In this document: one piece after another, positions 32,470 through 44,807 of the stretch
Layout: every line of letters begins with the position of its first letter
How positions within the stretch are numbered: position 1 is the first letter of the stretch
Assembly (NCBI GenBank): GCA_025594325.1
Contig: JANHCV010000001.1
Location: 3,968,001 to 4,032,000 of the forward strand
Source: Blastocladiella emersonii ATCC 22665
Taxonomy: Eukaryota > Blastocladiomycota > Blastocladiomycetes > Blastocladiales > Blastocladiaceae
DNA length: 64,000 bases
Reading direction: 5' to 3'
The notes under the pieces: model-generated
Database searches by the model: none
The model's input: the letters and a program-made list of their open reading frames with translations, nothing else
Told to the model about the DNA's origin: nothing
Translations under genes and position numbers: made by a program

Positions 32470-35400
32470 CTACACGGGCAGCGGCAGATTGTTGATGTGC
32501 GCGAGTGTCGTGACGCCCGCGGCGGCCGCGTCGCGGAACCACCGCTGCGCCGCCTCGCCGTCACGCTCGGCACCGACGCCGTCGCGCAGGCACATGGCGG
32601 CCTTGAACATGGCGGGCGGGTACCCGAGCTCGGCCGCGTCGAGGAAGAACTGGTACGCCGACTCGCGCTCCGCGGCCGACGCAGACCGCTCGTAGTGGTT
32701 GCCGAGCAGGAAGCACGCGTGCAGGGCGTACACGTTGCGCGACGCGAGCGCCACCAGGTCCTGCGTCTCCTTGGACTCGTCATTCCCGCCACCGCCCGCG
32801 ACGACCATCTGGACGGCCGTCGCGACGTCGGCCGCGGCGCGCTTGAGCCACAGCAGCGACGACGCCTCGTTGGGTTTCTGCCGGAGGAGCCCGCGCGAGT
32901 AGACGAACCCGAGCTTGAGGGCCGCCGCCGTGACGCCCGCGGCGGCCGCGGTGCGGTACAGCGTGAGCGCCTTGGCCTCGTTGACGCGGGTGCCGTGGCC
33001 GAGCTCGAACATGAGCCCGCGGTAGTACGTCGACGGCGCGTGCCCGGCCTTGCTGGCCTTGGTGTAGTACGCGAACGCCTTGTCGAGGTTGCGCTGCGAC
33101 CCGAACGCGCCCTTGCGGAACAGCTCGGCGAGGAAGAACTGCGCCTCCGGGTACCCGTGCCGGTACGCGCCGGGCGTGCCGCTGTCGGCCATCTTCTTGA
33201 GGATCGCCAGCGCCTCGTCGTACATGCGGTGCTTCTGGTCGGCCGACCGATCGGGCAGCCGCGCCGCCTCGCGCAGGAGCCACTTGGCAAACTCGGTCTG
33301 CGCCTGCGCATCGTTCTTCTTGACCGCGTCGCGCCGCTGGTCTACCTCGATCAGCGTCACCAGCGGCTCCGACGGCGGCGTCTTGGGCCGCGATGGAGGC
33401 GCGGTCGAGGGCGCGGACGCGGGGGCCGACGGCGTGCTGAGCCCGCCAACGAGCGACGACGTGGCGGAGCTACCCGGCTGCTGCTGCGGCTGCATACCGG
33501 GGCCGAGGGCGGGCGAGATCGAGTTCACGGACGGCGCCTGCTGCATCATCATCTGCTGCTGCGGGTGCTGGTGGTGCTGAGGCTGAGGAGGCACCGCCGG
33601 GCTCGCCACGGGCGTGCCCTGCATCGGGGGCTGCGAGTAGACAGCGTGCGCCTGCTGGTGCTGCTGCAGCTGCTGCATCACGGGCACGTACTGCGGGCGC
33701 GGCGCAAACTGCTGCTGCTGCTGGGCGAACTGCTGCTGCTGCGGGTACACGGGCTGCATGCCGTGGTGGACCTGCATCGGCATGGGCTGCTGCGGCTGGA
33801 CGAGCATGATCTGGCCCGTCTGCGGGTTGTACACGGACATGGGCCGCTGCGGCTGCATCATGCCCTGGCGCTGCTGCTGCTCGGCGAGCCGCTGGCGTTC
33901 CTCGGCCTCGCGAGCCTCGGCCTCGCGCTCCTCGCGCGACTTGGCGAACTTGATCAGCACGGGCCCGTCCTCCTCCTCGGCAGCGGGCGTCGGCGGCGCG
34001 GGAGCCGGCGCGGGCCGCGGCGCCATCCCGTAAAAAGCCTGCGGCGCGGGCTGCGGGCGCACAAACACCTGCTGCCCGTTGACCATCATGATCTGGCCCT
34101 GCGGCTGCGGCGCGCCGGGTGGCGCACCGCCGACGAACACGGGCCGGATGAGCACTGGCTGGCCGTTCTGGTACACGACCTGCGGTTGCGGGTGCTGGCC
34201 GGGGAACACGGTGCCGGGAGCGACGGGGACCGGCGGCTGGCCGGGCCGCACCATCATGACCTGCGGCTGCGGCTGCGCGGCGCCGGGCACCATGGCGACG
34301 GGGACCGGCGGGCCGCCGCCGGCGGGGCGGATCATCATGATCGGTCGCGGCTGCCCCGGCTGCTGCTGGATCGGGACGGGCACGCCGTTCGGGCCCATGA
34401 CAAACTGCGGCTGCTGCGGCTGCTGCTGCGGGAACGCGAGCGGGACGCCGCCGGGCCCGACGACAACGGGGCGGACCATGATCGGCGCGCCAGTGCCACC
34501 GGCGCCGACGGGCGAGCCCGTGTTCGGAACGTACATGGACTGCACGCGCGGGCCGACGGCGATCGGCGACGGCGGCGCACTCCCGCCGGGACCCATCATC
34601 ATGGACATGCGCGCCGACGACGAGCGCGGCGGGTGGCGCGCCATGCCGACAACGGGCGAGTCGGGGACCGCGGGCGACACGCTCGCGGTGCGCGGCGGAC
34701 CCGTGACGGTCGGCGACGGCGTCAGGTTCGCGGGCGAGGTGACGGTCGGCATGGCGAGCGCGGGGGCGCCGGGTTGCGGGGCCGTCTGGATGGGCGGAGG
34801 GACGTGGATTTGTGGCACGCCGGGAGCGGGAGGCTAGAGGTGGAAGTGCGGTGGTGAGCGGTGGTGGGCGGTGCTCCGATCGAAGGGCCAGTAGAGAGCG
34901 CGAGCGTACCATGGAACCCTGCGACTGGGCGCGGGACATGGACATGCCGATCGGCGCATTCGACAGGTGGGCGGGGCGGAAAGCCCGGATCTGCGGCGCG
35001 TGCTGCGCGACCGCGGCGGCCGCCTCGGGCGCCGCCGGGGGCAGCGGGCTCGGGAGCGGCGACGTCGGGCTGATGGGCGACGCGGCGTTCGTGTGGGCGG
35101 GCTCGGGCGACGCGAACAGGGCGGCGTGGCCGGGCACCGGCGACAGCATCGGTGGGGTCGCGGACACGCCCGGCGGCATACCGACCGACGACGGCAGGAT
35201 CAGGTCGTCGTCCTCGGCGTTGCCCGGGGTCCCGACGTGCACGACGGGCCCGTGGATCAGGTCGTTGAACTCGACCGACTGCGGGCCGAGCGTCGCCATG
35301 CCCTGGACGACGGGCGCGTCGTGGTGCTCGACCGGCGCGTCGGGGGCGGGCTCGGCCTGCAAGGGCGGCGCGGGCTCCGTCTCCTCGGCATCGTCCTCGT

Positions 35401-37426
35401 TGGGCGGGGCCTCGGGGAGGACGGGGAACTGCGACAACCGCTTGGCGCGGTCGGCGGGCGGCGCGAGCGCGTCGGCCGAGTCGTCGGTGGTGGTTGGGAC
35501 CGGCGGCAGTGGGAGCTCGCGATCCGTCGACGGCAGCGGCGGGAGGCCGCGTTCCACTGGCTGTACCTCGTGCGACTCCTCGGGAGCCGCCTCCGCCGGC
35601 TCCTCGGGTGCGGCAGCGGGAGCGAGCTCTTCGGTGGCGGCGACGGCCGTGGACGAGCTGGTGAGGATGCGCAGCATGTCGACGGCCTGCTGGAACACGG
35701 CGACCTGGCTGTCGTTGAGGCCCGACTTGTGCGGGATGACGGCAGCGGCGGCGGGTGCAGCGGGTTCAGGAACCGACTCGGCATCGTTTCCGTCGACGGC
35801 AGCAGCGACAGTATCGGGGGCATCTGCAGCGGCCGGCTCAAAGTCAACGTCCTCATCGGCCGAAGCGAGAGCAGGTTCCGCAGCGGCGACGTCGACAGGC
35901 TCGTCACCGGGCGCGTCCTCGACGGGAGCAGGAACAACAGCAGCGGCAGCGCTCGTCGGTGCCGAGACGAAGGGCGGCGACCCGAGGACCGACTCCTGGC
36001 GCTGCTCGAGGATATCGAGTGCGCGTCGGAACAGGGCCGACTCGTCGGACGAGGGGACGACGGCGACGGCGGGCGGCGACATGGGGTCGAACGCGAACGC
36101 AGCGGCGGCCGCGTCGTGCTCGGCCATGAGGGCGGCCTCAACGGGACCCGGCGCCGGCGCAGCGGAAGCACCATCAGCCTCGGGCTCATCGTCCATGTTC
36201 ATGGGCGCAGCGCGGACGAGCGGCGACTCGGGGTGGAAGATGGCGTGGTAGTCGGTGAGGACGCGGGACCGTGAGCGGTCGTGGATGCGCTCGAGCGTCG
36301 AGACGGCGGCGGGGCCGAGCGACGACAGCGAGTACTCGGACTCGGCGACGCTGACGCGGCGGTCGTAGCCCGCGCCGGTGTCGGCGGCGTCGCCGTGGAT
36401 CAGCGCGTGGACGGCCGGATTGGTCGCCGAGTCGGTGACGGGGACCGTGGTCGACGGTGAGAACGGGCCGGTCGACGCGATGGGCGTCACGGTCGCGGTT
36501 GCGTCCTCGGGCGCCGACAGCAGCGGGGTCTCGGCGGGCAGCGACAGCGCTGGCTCGGGCTCGGTCTCGTCGGCGATGGCGCCGACCGAGGAGACTTCCT
36601 CGGCGATGGATTCGACATCGTGGTGGGCCGCGTCCTCGAGGGTGGCGGCAGCGGCAGCCGGCCGGGTCGGCGAGCTGCTACGGCGGACGCTGTGCATGCG
36701 GCGCAGCGTATGGCGGCGCGCGAGGGCCTGGTCGAGGAGCGCGGTCGCGACGGCGACCGTCTCGGGGTCCTCGACGACCTGGTGGGCGTCCTCGTCGTCG
36801 TCGGCTTCGGTGGCGGTTGCCGCAGTGGTCGCCGCCGCGTCCGCCGCGTCCGTAGCAGCATCCGCAGCCTCGACGACGGCCTCGTCGATACCCGAAGGGG
36901 CAGGCGGATCGGCCGCTGCCACCGCAGCAGCTGCGTCGCCGTCATCGTCAGCCGGCCGCGCAACGGGCGCCGGGTTGGCCTCGGCGGCAGCATCGGTCGG
37001 GACGACGAGCGCGGCTGTCGACGAGGACGTGGACAGCGCGGGCGCGAGCGAGTGCGACGACTCGGACCCGGGCAGCGGCGGCAGGGCGCGGGTCAGGAGG
37101 GCGTCGACGATGGGGAGGTGCAGGACCCGCTCGACGGTCGGCACCGTGCCGGGCGTGGCGGGGTCGGTGGCGCCGGCGGCCATGAGGATCGTGGACGGCG
37201 TGACGGGGGCCCCAGCGGCAGCGTGCTGTTGTGGATGTTGCTGGTACATGGACAGGGTGGCGGCGCGCTGCGGGTACGGCAGCGTCGCGAAGTTGGTGGT
37301 GGTCGCGGTCGGCGAGGAGAGCGGGACGCCGGCCGTGTTGGAACGCCGTGGAGGGAGCGGCGGCGGCGGCGGGCGGGGGGCCGTGGCCGGCAGTGGCGGG
37401 AGCCCTTTCCCGGTGGCGTTCTCCAT
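32470..37426 (-). CDS. Skt5/Chs4-like Sel1-repeat protein with very long N-terminus
   Basis: Proposed exons are 37426-34910 and 34833-32470 (76-bp intron, GTACGC to CTCTAG), giving 1626 residues. The C-terminal 270 residues hold Sel1-type repeats (AQFFLAELFRKG, AFAYYTKASKAGHAPS, ALTLYRTAAAAGVTAAALKL, AAQRWFRDAAAAGV). They resemble fungal Skt5/Chs4 activators of chitin synthase. The preceding 1350 residues are disordered: acidic Ala/Val/Asp-rich in exon 1, then Gln/Pro/Met-rich repeats (QQPQQPQ, PVMQQLQQHQ). No C-terminal CaaX box is present. A role in cell-wall synthesis is inferred from the repeat type; other Sel1 adaptors remain possible. Confidence 0.75.
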
Positions 37427-37942
37427 GGCAGAGGGCGGTCGGGTGGTCGGTGGCGTTGATCGAGTCGGAAGTCGCAGCTACAGGCTGCAGGACGATCGGA
37501 TGCGCGAGCCGCTGCGGTGCGTCGAGGTGCGTCGGGCTGCGTTGCTTCCTGCAGGGGCTGCGTCTCCGCCGTGACCGTGAAAGTATTTCGTTGCTGGGGA
37601 GAGGAGGGAGGGAGGGTGAGGTCGGCACGAAGTCGGTGGGCCGTGTTCGCGCGCCACTAAATCGGGGCGTTGCGCCACCGCGTGTGCCAAGACCGCGCCC
37701 GCGAGGTTTCGAACCCCGAGCCTCCGGACCGGCCTTGCGCCACAGGCCAGAGCGTCACGTGAGCGACACGCTCCGGCGAACACGCGTGGCAACCGGCCGA
37801 GCTGGCGCAACGTCACCTCCCCGCTCTGAGCAACGCGTCGGTGCCGACCTTGTCGCAGTCGTCCCCGCCCTCGCCGACCCGACTCGATCGCGTCCTGAAA
37901 CCGCGCACCCCCTGCAACGCATCAACCACCCACGAAGCCGCC
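37427..37942. promoter_or_regulatory. Divergent promoter, Sel1-repeat gene / RPT4
   Basis: 516 bases. CACGTG at 37756-37761 is followed by CTCCG at 37771-37775 and ACGCGT at 37782-37787, the same element order as at 27466-27482 and 57618-57639. I saw no clear Rpn4-type proteasome box. A tRNA-like T-arm near 37710-37730 was examined and rejected. Confidence 0.45.
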
Positions 37943-38891
37943 ATGTCCACACAGGCCGACGAGCGCCGCGTCAAGGCCCTCAACGACTACCGCAAGCGGC
38001 TGCTCGACCACCGCGCCGTCGAGGCCAAGCTCAAGGAGCTGCGCCTCGGCCTGCGCAACCTCGAGCGCGACTTCAACAAGACCGAGGACGACATCAAGGC
38101 CCTGCAGACCGTCGGCCAGATCATCGGCGAGGTGCTCAAGCAGCTCGACGAGGACAAGTTCATTGTCAAGGCCTCGTCGGGCCCGCGCTACGTCGTCGGC
38201 TGCCGCAACAAGGTCGACAAGGCCAAGCTCAAGCAGGGCGCCCGCGTCGCCCTCGACATGACCACCCTGACCATCATGCGCATCCTGCCGCGCGAGGTCG
38301 ACCCGCTCGTCTACAACATGTCGACCGAGGACCCCGGAGACGTGTCGTTTGCGGGTATCGGCGGCCTGTCCGACCAGATCCGCGAGCTGCGCGAGGTCAT
38401 CGAGCTGCCGCTCGTCAACCCCGAGCTGTTCCTGCGCGTCGGCATCAAGCCGCCCAAGGGCGTGCTGCTCTACGGGCCCCCGGGCACCGGAAAGACACTG
38501 GTGCGTTTTCTTTTCTACCGGCGTGTCCGCCAAGAGCGGGCGATCCCGGTGCAGTAACGCTGACAATTGTCTGATTTTGCGTTTAGCTGGCCCGCGCCGT
38601 GGCGTCGACGCTCGAGACGTCGTTCCTCAAGGTGGTGTCGTCGGCCATCGTCGACAAGTACATTGGCGAGTCGGCGCGCGTCATCCGCGAAATGTTCGGG
38701 TACGCCAAGGAGCACGAGCCGTGCATCATCTTCATGGACGAGATCGACGCCATCGGCGGCCGCCGCTTCTCCGAGGGCACGTCGGCCGACCGCGAGATCC
38801 AGCGCACGCTCATGGAGCTGCTCAACCAAATGGACGGCTTCGACTACCTCGGCAAGACCAAGATCATCATGGCCACCAACCGCCCCGACAC

Positions 38892-38922
<31 letters not shown>

Positions 38923-39210
38923 CTCGACCGCAAGATCGAGATCCCGCTGCCCAACGAGATTGGCCGCCTCGAGATCCTCAAGATCCACGCCGCCAAGATC
39001 AACAAGCACTCGGAGATCGACTACGAGGCCGTCGTCAAGCTCTCGGACGGATTCAACGGCGCCGACCTGCGCAACGTGTGCACCGAGGCCGGCATGTTCG
39101 CCATCCGCGACGAGCGCGACTACGTGGTCCAGGAGGACTTTATGAAGGCCGTGCGCAAGGTCTCGGACGCAAAGAAGCTCGAGACCAAGCTCGACTACGA
39201 CAAGGTCTAG
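37943..39210 (+). CDS. RPT4: 26S proteasome regulatory ATPase subunit Rpt4
   Basis: Proposed exons are 37943-38500 and 38587-39210 (86-bp intron), giving 393 residues, matching the family. It is one of six AAA ATPases in the 19S base that unfold ubiquitinated substrates. An N-terminal coiled coil ([18 protein letters not shown]) and OB domain ([19 protein letters not shown]) are followed by the AAA domain: Walker [10 protein letters not shown] split by the intron, Walker [15 protein letters not shown], sensor [20 protein letters not shown]. The pattern and length fit Rpt4/PSMC6 best among the six paralogues. Confidence 0.95.
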
Positions 39211-39281
39211 GGGTCTCGTTGTTGGTCGGATCTGTTCATGTCAACCGAAAATGCAGTGTGCAGCGGATATCTACTCCTCTT

Positions 39282-40223
39282 CTATTTGGTCTTGCTCCCG
39301 CGGGTGCTCTGCTGCCCCTGCGTGTGCAACCACTCGCGGATCCCCGTCGAGCTCAGCTTCTTGCCCATGTCGGCCTCCTCGGCGTTCGCGCTCGAGATGA
39401 CGGGGATCAGGTCGATGGCGATCGCCCCGAGCCCACGCTTCGCGCGTTCCTCGTTGACTACTCGCTCGGCAACGCGTCAGTCTCGGTTCTCGCCCCGAGT
39501 CCACGAAAACGTACTCTTGTGGCTGTTCGCCGCCGTCTCGACCGTCGCGACCAGCACCTCGAGCTCAGACATCGTCGCGGCGGGCCCAAACGCGTCCATG
39601 AGCGGGACGACCTCGACCACCACACCCGGCGCGAACCGCGCCACGAACCCTTGCACCGCGGCCTCGCGCGCCGCGTACGCCTGCATCTCGCTCGCGTACG
39701 CCTTCTTCGCCAGCAGCGCGTCCGCGACCAGCCCGCACACGAGCCGGCCGTTGGGCGCGACGCACAGCGCCGTCCGCGACAGGAGCTGCCGGTGGCCCGC
39801 GTGCAGGTGGTCAAAGGTCCCGCCGACGGCCGCGACAGCGTAGTGGTGCACGGGCAGGGCGAGAGGAGGGACGCGGTGCGCCGTCCACGGTTTCGCGCGC
39901 GGGACACCGCCGCCCTCACCGTCGAGCTGCCACACGAGCGACCACACGGCGGGCGGCGCGCTGAGGCCCAGCAGGTACACGTTGAGCGGGAGGTCCGGGC
40001 GGTCGGCGGTCGCAGCGGACAGGTGCACGTATGCGCGGCCGAGGTGTTGCGAGATGGCATCGAGCGACGCAGTTGCGGTCGCGGCGGCGGGTAGGGACAG
40101 GTACACGTTGATGGCGGACGGGAACCCGGTGTTCGCGGCGAGCGCGGCGCTCAGCAGGCGCGGCAGCACGGCGACGTCGGTTGCATGGAGTTGGAGCGGT
40201 CTCGGGGTGCCCTGCAGCTTCAT
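39282..40223 (-). CDS. CAB4: Phosphopantetheine adenylyltransferase (Cab4-type)
   Basis: Catalyses the fourth step of CoA synthesis, 4'-phosphopantetheine plus ATP to dephospho-CoA. Proposed exons are 40223-39515 and 39457-39282 (57-bp intron, GTACGT to GAGTAG), giving 294 residues. The nucleotidyltransferase core has GGTFDHLHAGHRQLL (T/HxGH motif), NGRLVCGLVADALL and the C-terminal KLSSTGIREWL. The first 135 residues form the eukaryotic N-terminal extension. It is eukaryotic monofunctional in size, with no dephospho-CoA kinase P-loop. It converges with RPT4 at 71 bp. Confidence 0.9.
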
Positions 40224-40368
40224 GGCGGGTCGCGGTCGAGAGTGAGGCGCAACGCGATGTTGGGCGGCATGGATACGGGCGAGCGAGCAACTAACGGTCC
40301 TATTACAACATACAGCCCCGGCTAACGCCGTCCAACCGGTGGACGCACGCACGGGACGGTGGCAGTGC

Positions 40369-41096
40369 TCAGAAGCCGACGGGATTCCGCAGTCCTGGCA
40401 GCTCGTCGCCCTCGCGGTCCTGCAGCTGGTCCTGCTGGGCCGCGACCCGCAACACGGACTTCTTGGACGACTCCTGCAGCTCGCCGACCATGAGCACCTC
40501 GTCGAGAATGTAGTACGCCTTGTGGAAGTTGAAGATGAGGTCGAGCTCGCACACCTACGCGATCAAGGGGGCTGGCGTGAGTGGACCGTTGGCGATGCGT
40601 CCCTCCTCATCCAAGAGACACACGTACGTTGCCAAAGTAGCGGTCGAGCACCTCGACGTAGCGGTGGATGACCTCGAGCGTCAGCAGCTCGTTCTCGGCC
40701 GCGTCGATGCCCGCCACGAAGAAGAGCGACGCGTAGCGCCGGTAGACGACCCGCGTGTCTGCACGGACGCAGGGATACGGGTGAGCTGACCGGAAACACT
40801 GCAGCAGACACGAGCAACGCACCCTTGTACTCGACCACGTTGCACATGCGCGACCGGCGCGACAGCACCAGCGACGTCACGTCCTTGATGATTTTCTGCT
40901 TCTCCTTGTTGCCCAGCGTCACGTACCACTTGCTCAGCCGGACCTTGCCCTGCCGCGAGACGAGGAACATGTATTCGAACTAGAACGACGGGCACGGGTG
41001 CGGTGCGCGCATTCCCCGGACGGGAGACGACGGCGCAGGGCGTCAGCGACCGCCGTGATGTAGCAAGACGTATGGTCATGGAGCACACACCGTCAT
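40369..41096 (-). CDS. APS1: AP-1 clathrin adaptor sigma subunit
   Basis: This small subunit of the AP-1 complex works in clathrin-coated vesicle traffic between trans-Golgi and endosomes. Proposed exons are 41096-41091 (ATG ACG only), 40979-40823, 40758-40628 and 40554-40369, giving 159 residues, the family norm. Motifs are [80 protein letters not shown]. The VCELDIIFNF block and the length indicate sigma-1 rather than sigma-2 or sigma-3. The 6-bp first exon makes the protein start align with other sigma-1 proteins but needs transcript support. It is divergent from PPIL2. Confidence 0.88.
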
Positions 41097-41472
41097 GGTG
41101 ATGGTAGCAGGTTGTCTGTCGCTGAAGAGTGTCGCGTTGGCAGTGGTGGCGGTCGCTCGCAGTCGGTTGGGCGGCGCGCGGGCAGCGACAGCAGCGTGTG
41201 GGCAAGCAAGAACTGTGGACTCGGACGACGGTTCAGCGCGCGTCTCCGATGGCGTCGATACGTTGCGAGAAGCCAGTTAAGTTGAAGGGGGCGGAGAGGG
41301 AGAGCGGGCGAGCGAGGAGAGTCGAGCGCCACGGCGCGGCAGGCGACCCGCGCTGGCCGGTCGTCGTCGCGAGCGACCACGAGTCGAGCCGCTCCTTCCC
41401 TCCCGCTGCCCCGACCGCAATCCCCACTTCCATGCATCTCACCAACGCGTAACTTGTCGCAAATCCGTCACC
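41097..41472. other. Divergent promoter region, AP-1 sigma / PPIL2
   Basis: 376 bases between divergent starts. It is moderately GC-rich with no repeat, E-box or ACGCGT pair that I could see, and no gene is supported. Confidence 0.35.
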
Positions 41473-43376
41473 ATGGGCAAGTGGACCGACAAGCTGTACA
41501 TCACGCACTCGGAGTGGAGCAACAAGCACTCCGAGGGCGGCCTGTCGTTCGGCGGCGCGAGCGGCAGCAAGCCAAAGTCGCAGTTCCGCCGCCTGCCCTT
41601 CTTCAACTGCGCCCTGTCGCTGCAGCCGTTCGACGACCCCGTCGCAACGCGCGAGGGCCACGTCTTCGACCGCGCCAACATCCTGCAGTGGATCAAGGAG
41701 AATGCGAGCATCAACCCGGCCACGGGCAAGCCGCTCGCCGAGGCCGACCTTGTCCCGCTCAAGTTCCACAAGAACGCCGACGGCGCCTTCCACTGCCCCG
41801 TCACCTGCAAGGTCTTCACCGACTCGACCCACATCGTCGCCGTCGCCACCTCGGGCAACGTGTACGCGCACGAGGCCGTCCAGGAACTCAACGTCGCCCC
41901 CGGCAACTGGCGCGACCTCATCGACGACACCCCCTTCACGCGCCGCGACATCATCCACATCCAGGACCCGACCAACGTCGACCGCCAGAACCTCGACGCT
42001 TTCTGGTACCGCACCCACGACAAGGCGTTCGAGCGCCGCGGCGCCCCCGCCGAGTCCATCAACGCCACGGGGCTGGTCCAGCGCGTCCTCGACGAGGTCG
42101 CCACCACCACCTTTTCGAAAATCGACCCGACGGCGCCAGAACCCGCTTCATCCTCCTCGTCATCGTCGGCTGCTCCCGCCGTCAACGCCAAGTACCAGAG
42201 CGCGACGAAAAAGTCGACGGGCCGCACCGCCGCCTCCTTCACCTCCACCTCCATGGACGTGCGCACCGCCGCCGAGGCCGTGCTCGTCGACGACAACGAC
42301 TTCATGTACGACGAGTTCTGCACCGAGATCATCGACGCCCGCAAGGCCGCCGCCCAGCTCAAGAGCAAGGCCGCCAAGGCCAAGGTCGATCAGGGGCTCG
42401 GCTACGTCAAGCTCAAGACCAGTTTCGGCGACCTCAACATTGAGCTGTTCTGCGTCCTGGTACGGCTTTGCTTCTCGCTCGGCGCCTGTGTTGGATCGAG
42501 ACTGACAAGCGAGTGTAGGCGCCGCGGACGTGCCACAACTTTTTGCTCCTCGCCGCCAAGGGCTACTACAAGAACGTGCCGTTCCATCGGCTGATCCCGA
42601 AGTTCATGGTGCGATTTGCTCGTGACTGCCGCGTCCCAGTCGCGCCGTTGCTCACCCTTCCGCTTACGCAACGTTTAGATCCAGGGCGGCGACCCAACGG
42701 GCACGGGCCGCGGCGGCGAGTCGGCGTGGGGCGGCAACTTCAAGGACGAGATCCGCCCGAGCATGAAGCACAACGCGCGTGGCCTGCTCTCCATGGCCAA
42801 CCGCGGCAAGGATACCAACTCGTCGCAGTTGTACGTGTATCTCGCTCGTCATCGCGTCCGATCCGACTGCTCACTCCTTTTCACTGTTCGTTTAGCTTCA
42901 TCACCTTCGCTCCGACACCCCACCTCGACGGCAAGCACACCATCTTCGGCCGCGTCGTCGGCGGCCTCGACGTTCTTGACAAAATGGAGTCGGTCGCGAC
43001 CACCGCCCAGGACAAGCCCGTCGCGCCCATCACGATCCTGGACGCGCAGGTGTTCGTCGACCCGTTCGAGAAGTGGGCCGAGACCTACGCCAAGCGCCAG
43101 GCCGACGCCGCCGAGCAGAAGCTGTCGCGCGAGCAGCGCATTGCCAAGGAGGGGACGTGGCTCGGCGCGCCCGCTGCTGCGCCAACGAGCGCCGACGGAG
43201 CGAAACCCGTCATCGGCAAGTATATCAAGCAGAACGCGGCGGGCACGGCGGCAGGCAGTGGGTCCATGTTTGGCCCAACCAAGCGGACAGCGAGCGCCGC
43301 CGCGCTGCCGCCAGTTTCGGCCAGCAAGAAGGCCAAGACGCCGAGCGGGAGCGCCGGCGGGTTCGACAACTGGTAG
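41473..43376 (+). CDS. U-box cyclophilin, PPIL2/Cyp60 type
   Basis: Proposed exons are 41473-42459, 42519-42608, 42679-42830 and 42896-43376, giving 569 residues. An N-terminal modified U-box pair ([39 protein letters not shown]) suggests E3 ligase activity. A cyclophilin domain follows ([67 protein letters not shown]). This combination defines PPIL2, a nuclear spliceosome-associated protein. The splice junctions rebuild the cyclophilin core without gaps. The tail is basic ([20 protein letters not shown]), consistent with nuclear location. Confidence 0.95.
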
Positions 43377-43420
43377 GAATCGCGTAACCTGTAAATCATT
43401 ATATATATCATGTCTCAGCT

Positions 43421-44594
43421 CTAGCGATCGAACATGTGCGGCGGGATCTCGGTCCGCTTGAAGACCGGGACCGACACGGGCCCAGTCTCGCCGCGCGCGG
43501 AAAATTTCCACTCGCGCTTGACCATGGTGAGCGACGCGATCCCATTGCAGCCATACATGATGTCCCAGAACGAGATGTCGACGACGTACAGCTTGAGCGG
43601 GCCGCCTGCTTGGGCGTCGGACCAGCCGGCTTCTTCTTCTTGCGCGCCGCCTTCTTTGCGGCCGCAGATTTCGAGGGCTGGGTTGGCTGAGGCGTCACCT
43701 TGGCCTCGGGCACCTCCACGGCCGGTTCAGCCGTTACGTCGGCGTCGAGCGAAGTGGTCTCCTCCGTCGGCGGATCGGCAGCCAGCGGGGTGGTCGCCTG
43801 GGAGGCCGACTCGACGAGCTCCACTTGCGCATCATCATCAACCAAAGCCGGTGCCGACTCGACAGTGTCGACAATCTCGGATTCCGCCTCGGCCTGGACA
43901 GCCGCGTCAGCGGGAGCAACGGCATCGGCCTCGAGCTCGGCCGTTGCCTCGACCGTTTGCGGGTTCTCGGCAAGATAAGTAAGGCGGCAAAGCTCGGCGT
44001 ACGTCTCAGCGAGAGTCCAGCCGTCAGCGTCAAAGTCGGCGGGGAAGCGGTCGCGACCAACGGTATCAATAAAGAGGTTCGTCGCTTCGGCCTCGGGCAT
44101 GCGGAAAGCAGTCGGGATACTGAGGAGAGCTGCGCGGAAAGCAAGGTAAAACTCGGCGTCCGAGCGGCCGTCGGGGCAGAGCGAGAGCACAGGCGGAGAG
44201 TCGCAGCGTCGGCGGCGTGGCGCTCGTGCGGCGCGAAGGTTGCGACGAACAGCTCGCGGAGGTGTCCGTACTGCGCCGAACCAGCATCTTTGTCCAGACT
44301 GCGGAGCTCGTGCTTGACAACTGTGTCAAAGTCAGAGCTGTCGATCAGGCCGAGGATGCACTCGACGCGGTACGAGACGGGGATGCTGGCGAGCTCGAAA
44401 CTCGTCTCGACACGCTCAAGTCAACCGATGGGCGAGTGCGAAGTCGACGGATCGAAGCGAGGATTGTCACGGACAAAGCGCTCGACGGCATAGCCGTGGG
44501 CGAGGGCCGCAATCGCGGTCGAGTCCGCGCAGGCCGCGGCGAGCGCAATAGCCGGATCAGGGGCACCGTTGCCGGTAGTTACATGTATTTTCAT
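43421..44594 (-). pseudogene. Gag/retropepsin-like copy C, decayed
   Basis: It starts at the ATG at 44594 (MKIHVTTGNGAPDPA) and ends in PPHMFDR at 43421. There are three lesions. The tryptophan codon after SPIG is TGA. A +2 frameshift precedes LSLCPDGRSDAEF. A large internal deletion joins the basic block (KKKKPAGPTPKQA) almost directly to the end of the protease-like domain (YVVDISFWDIMYG), in another frame, so nearly all of the retropepsin fold is gone. Between the lesions the sequence stays clearly related to copies B and D. Confidence 0.75.
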
Positions 44595-44807
44595 GGCGAG
44601 TGAGGGGTTTGAAAGCTTTATGGACGCAGGGATCAGCAACTGCTGCACGCGGCGAGCGGAAAGGCGCTCTCCGCCCTTGAGCGTCACGTTTGCGGCACGT
44701 CACGACTCGCAAACTGCCTCGCACATTTTCGGTACGCGTCGCTCACCCCACACGCGCAATATTAGTAAGTTCAACATGGAGACATGTAATCAAGAGGGTT
44801 GCAACTA

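Noticed and set aside
32422..34857. 811-codon plus-strand frame antisense to the Sel1-repeat gene
   Set aside because: His/Arg/Leu-rich translation complementary to Gln/Pro-rich coding sequence; no recognisable domain.
37690..37745. tRNA-like T-arm (GGTTCGAAAC on the minus strand) with a D-arm-like TGGCGCAA
   Set aside because: The spacing between the arms is about 20 bases too short, no anticodon arm forms and no matching acceptor stem is present.
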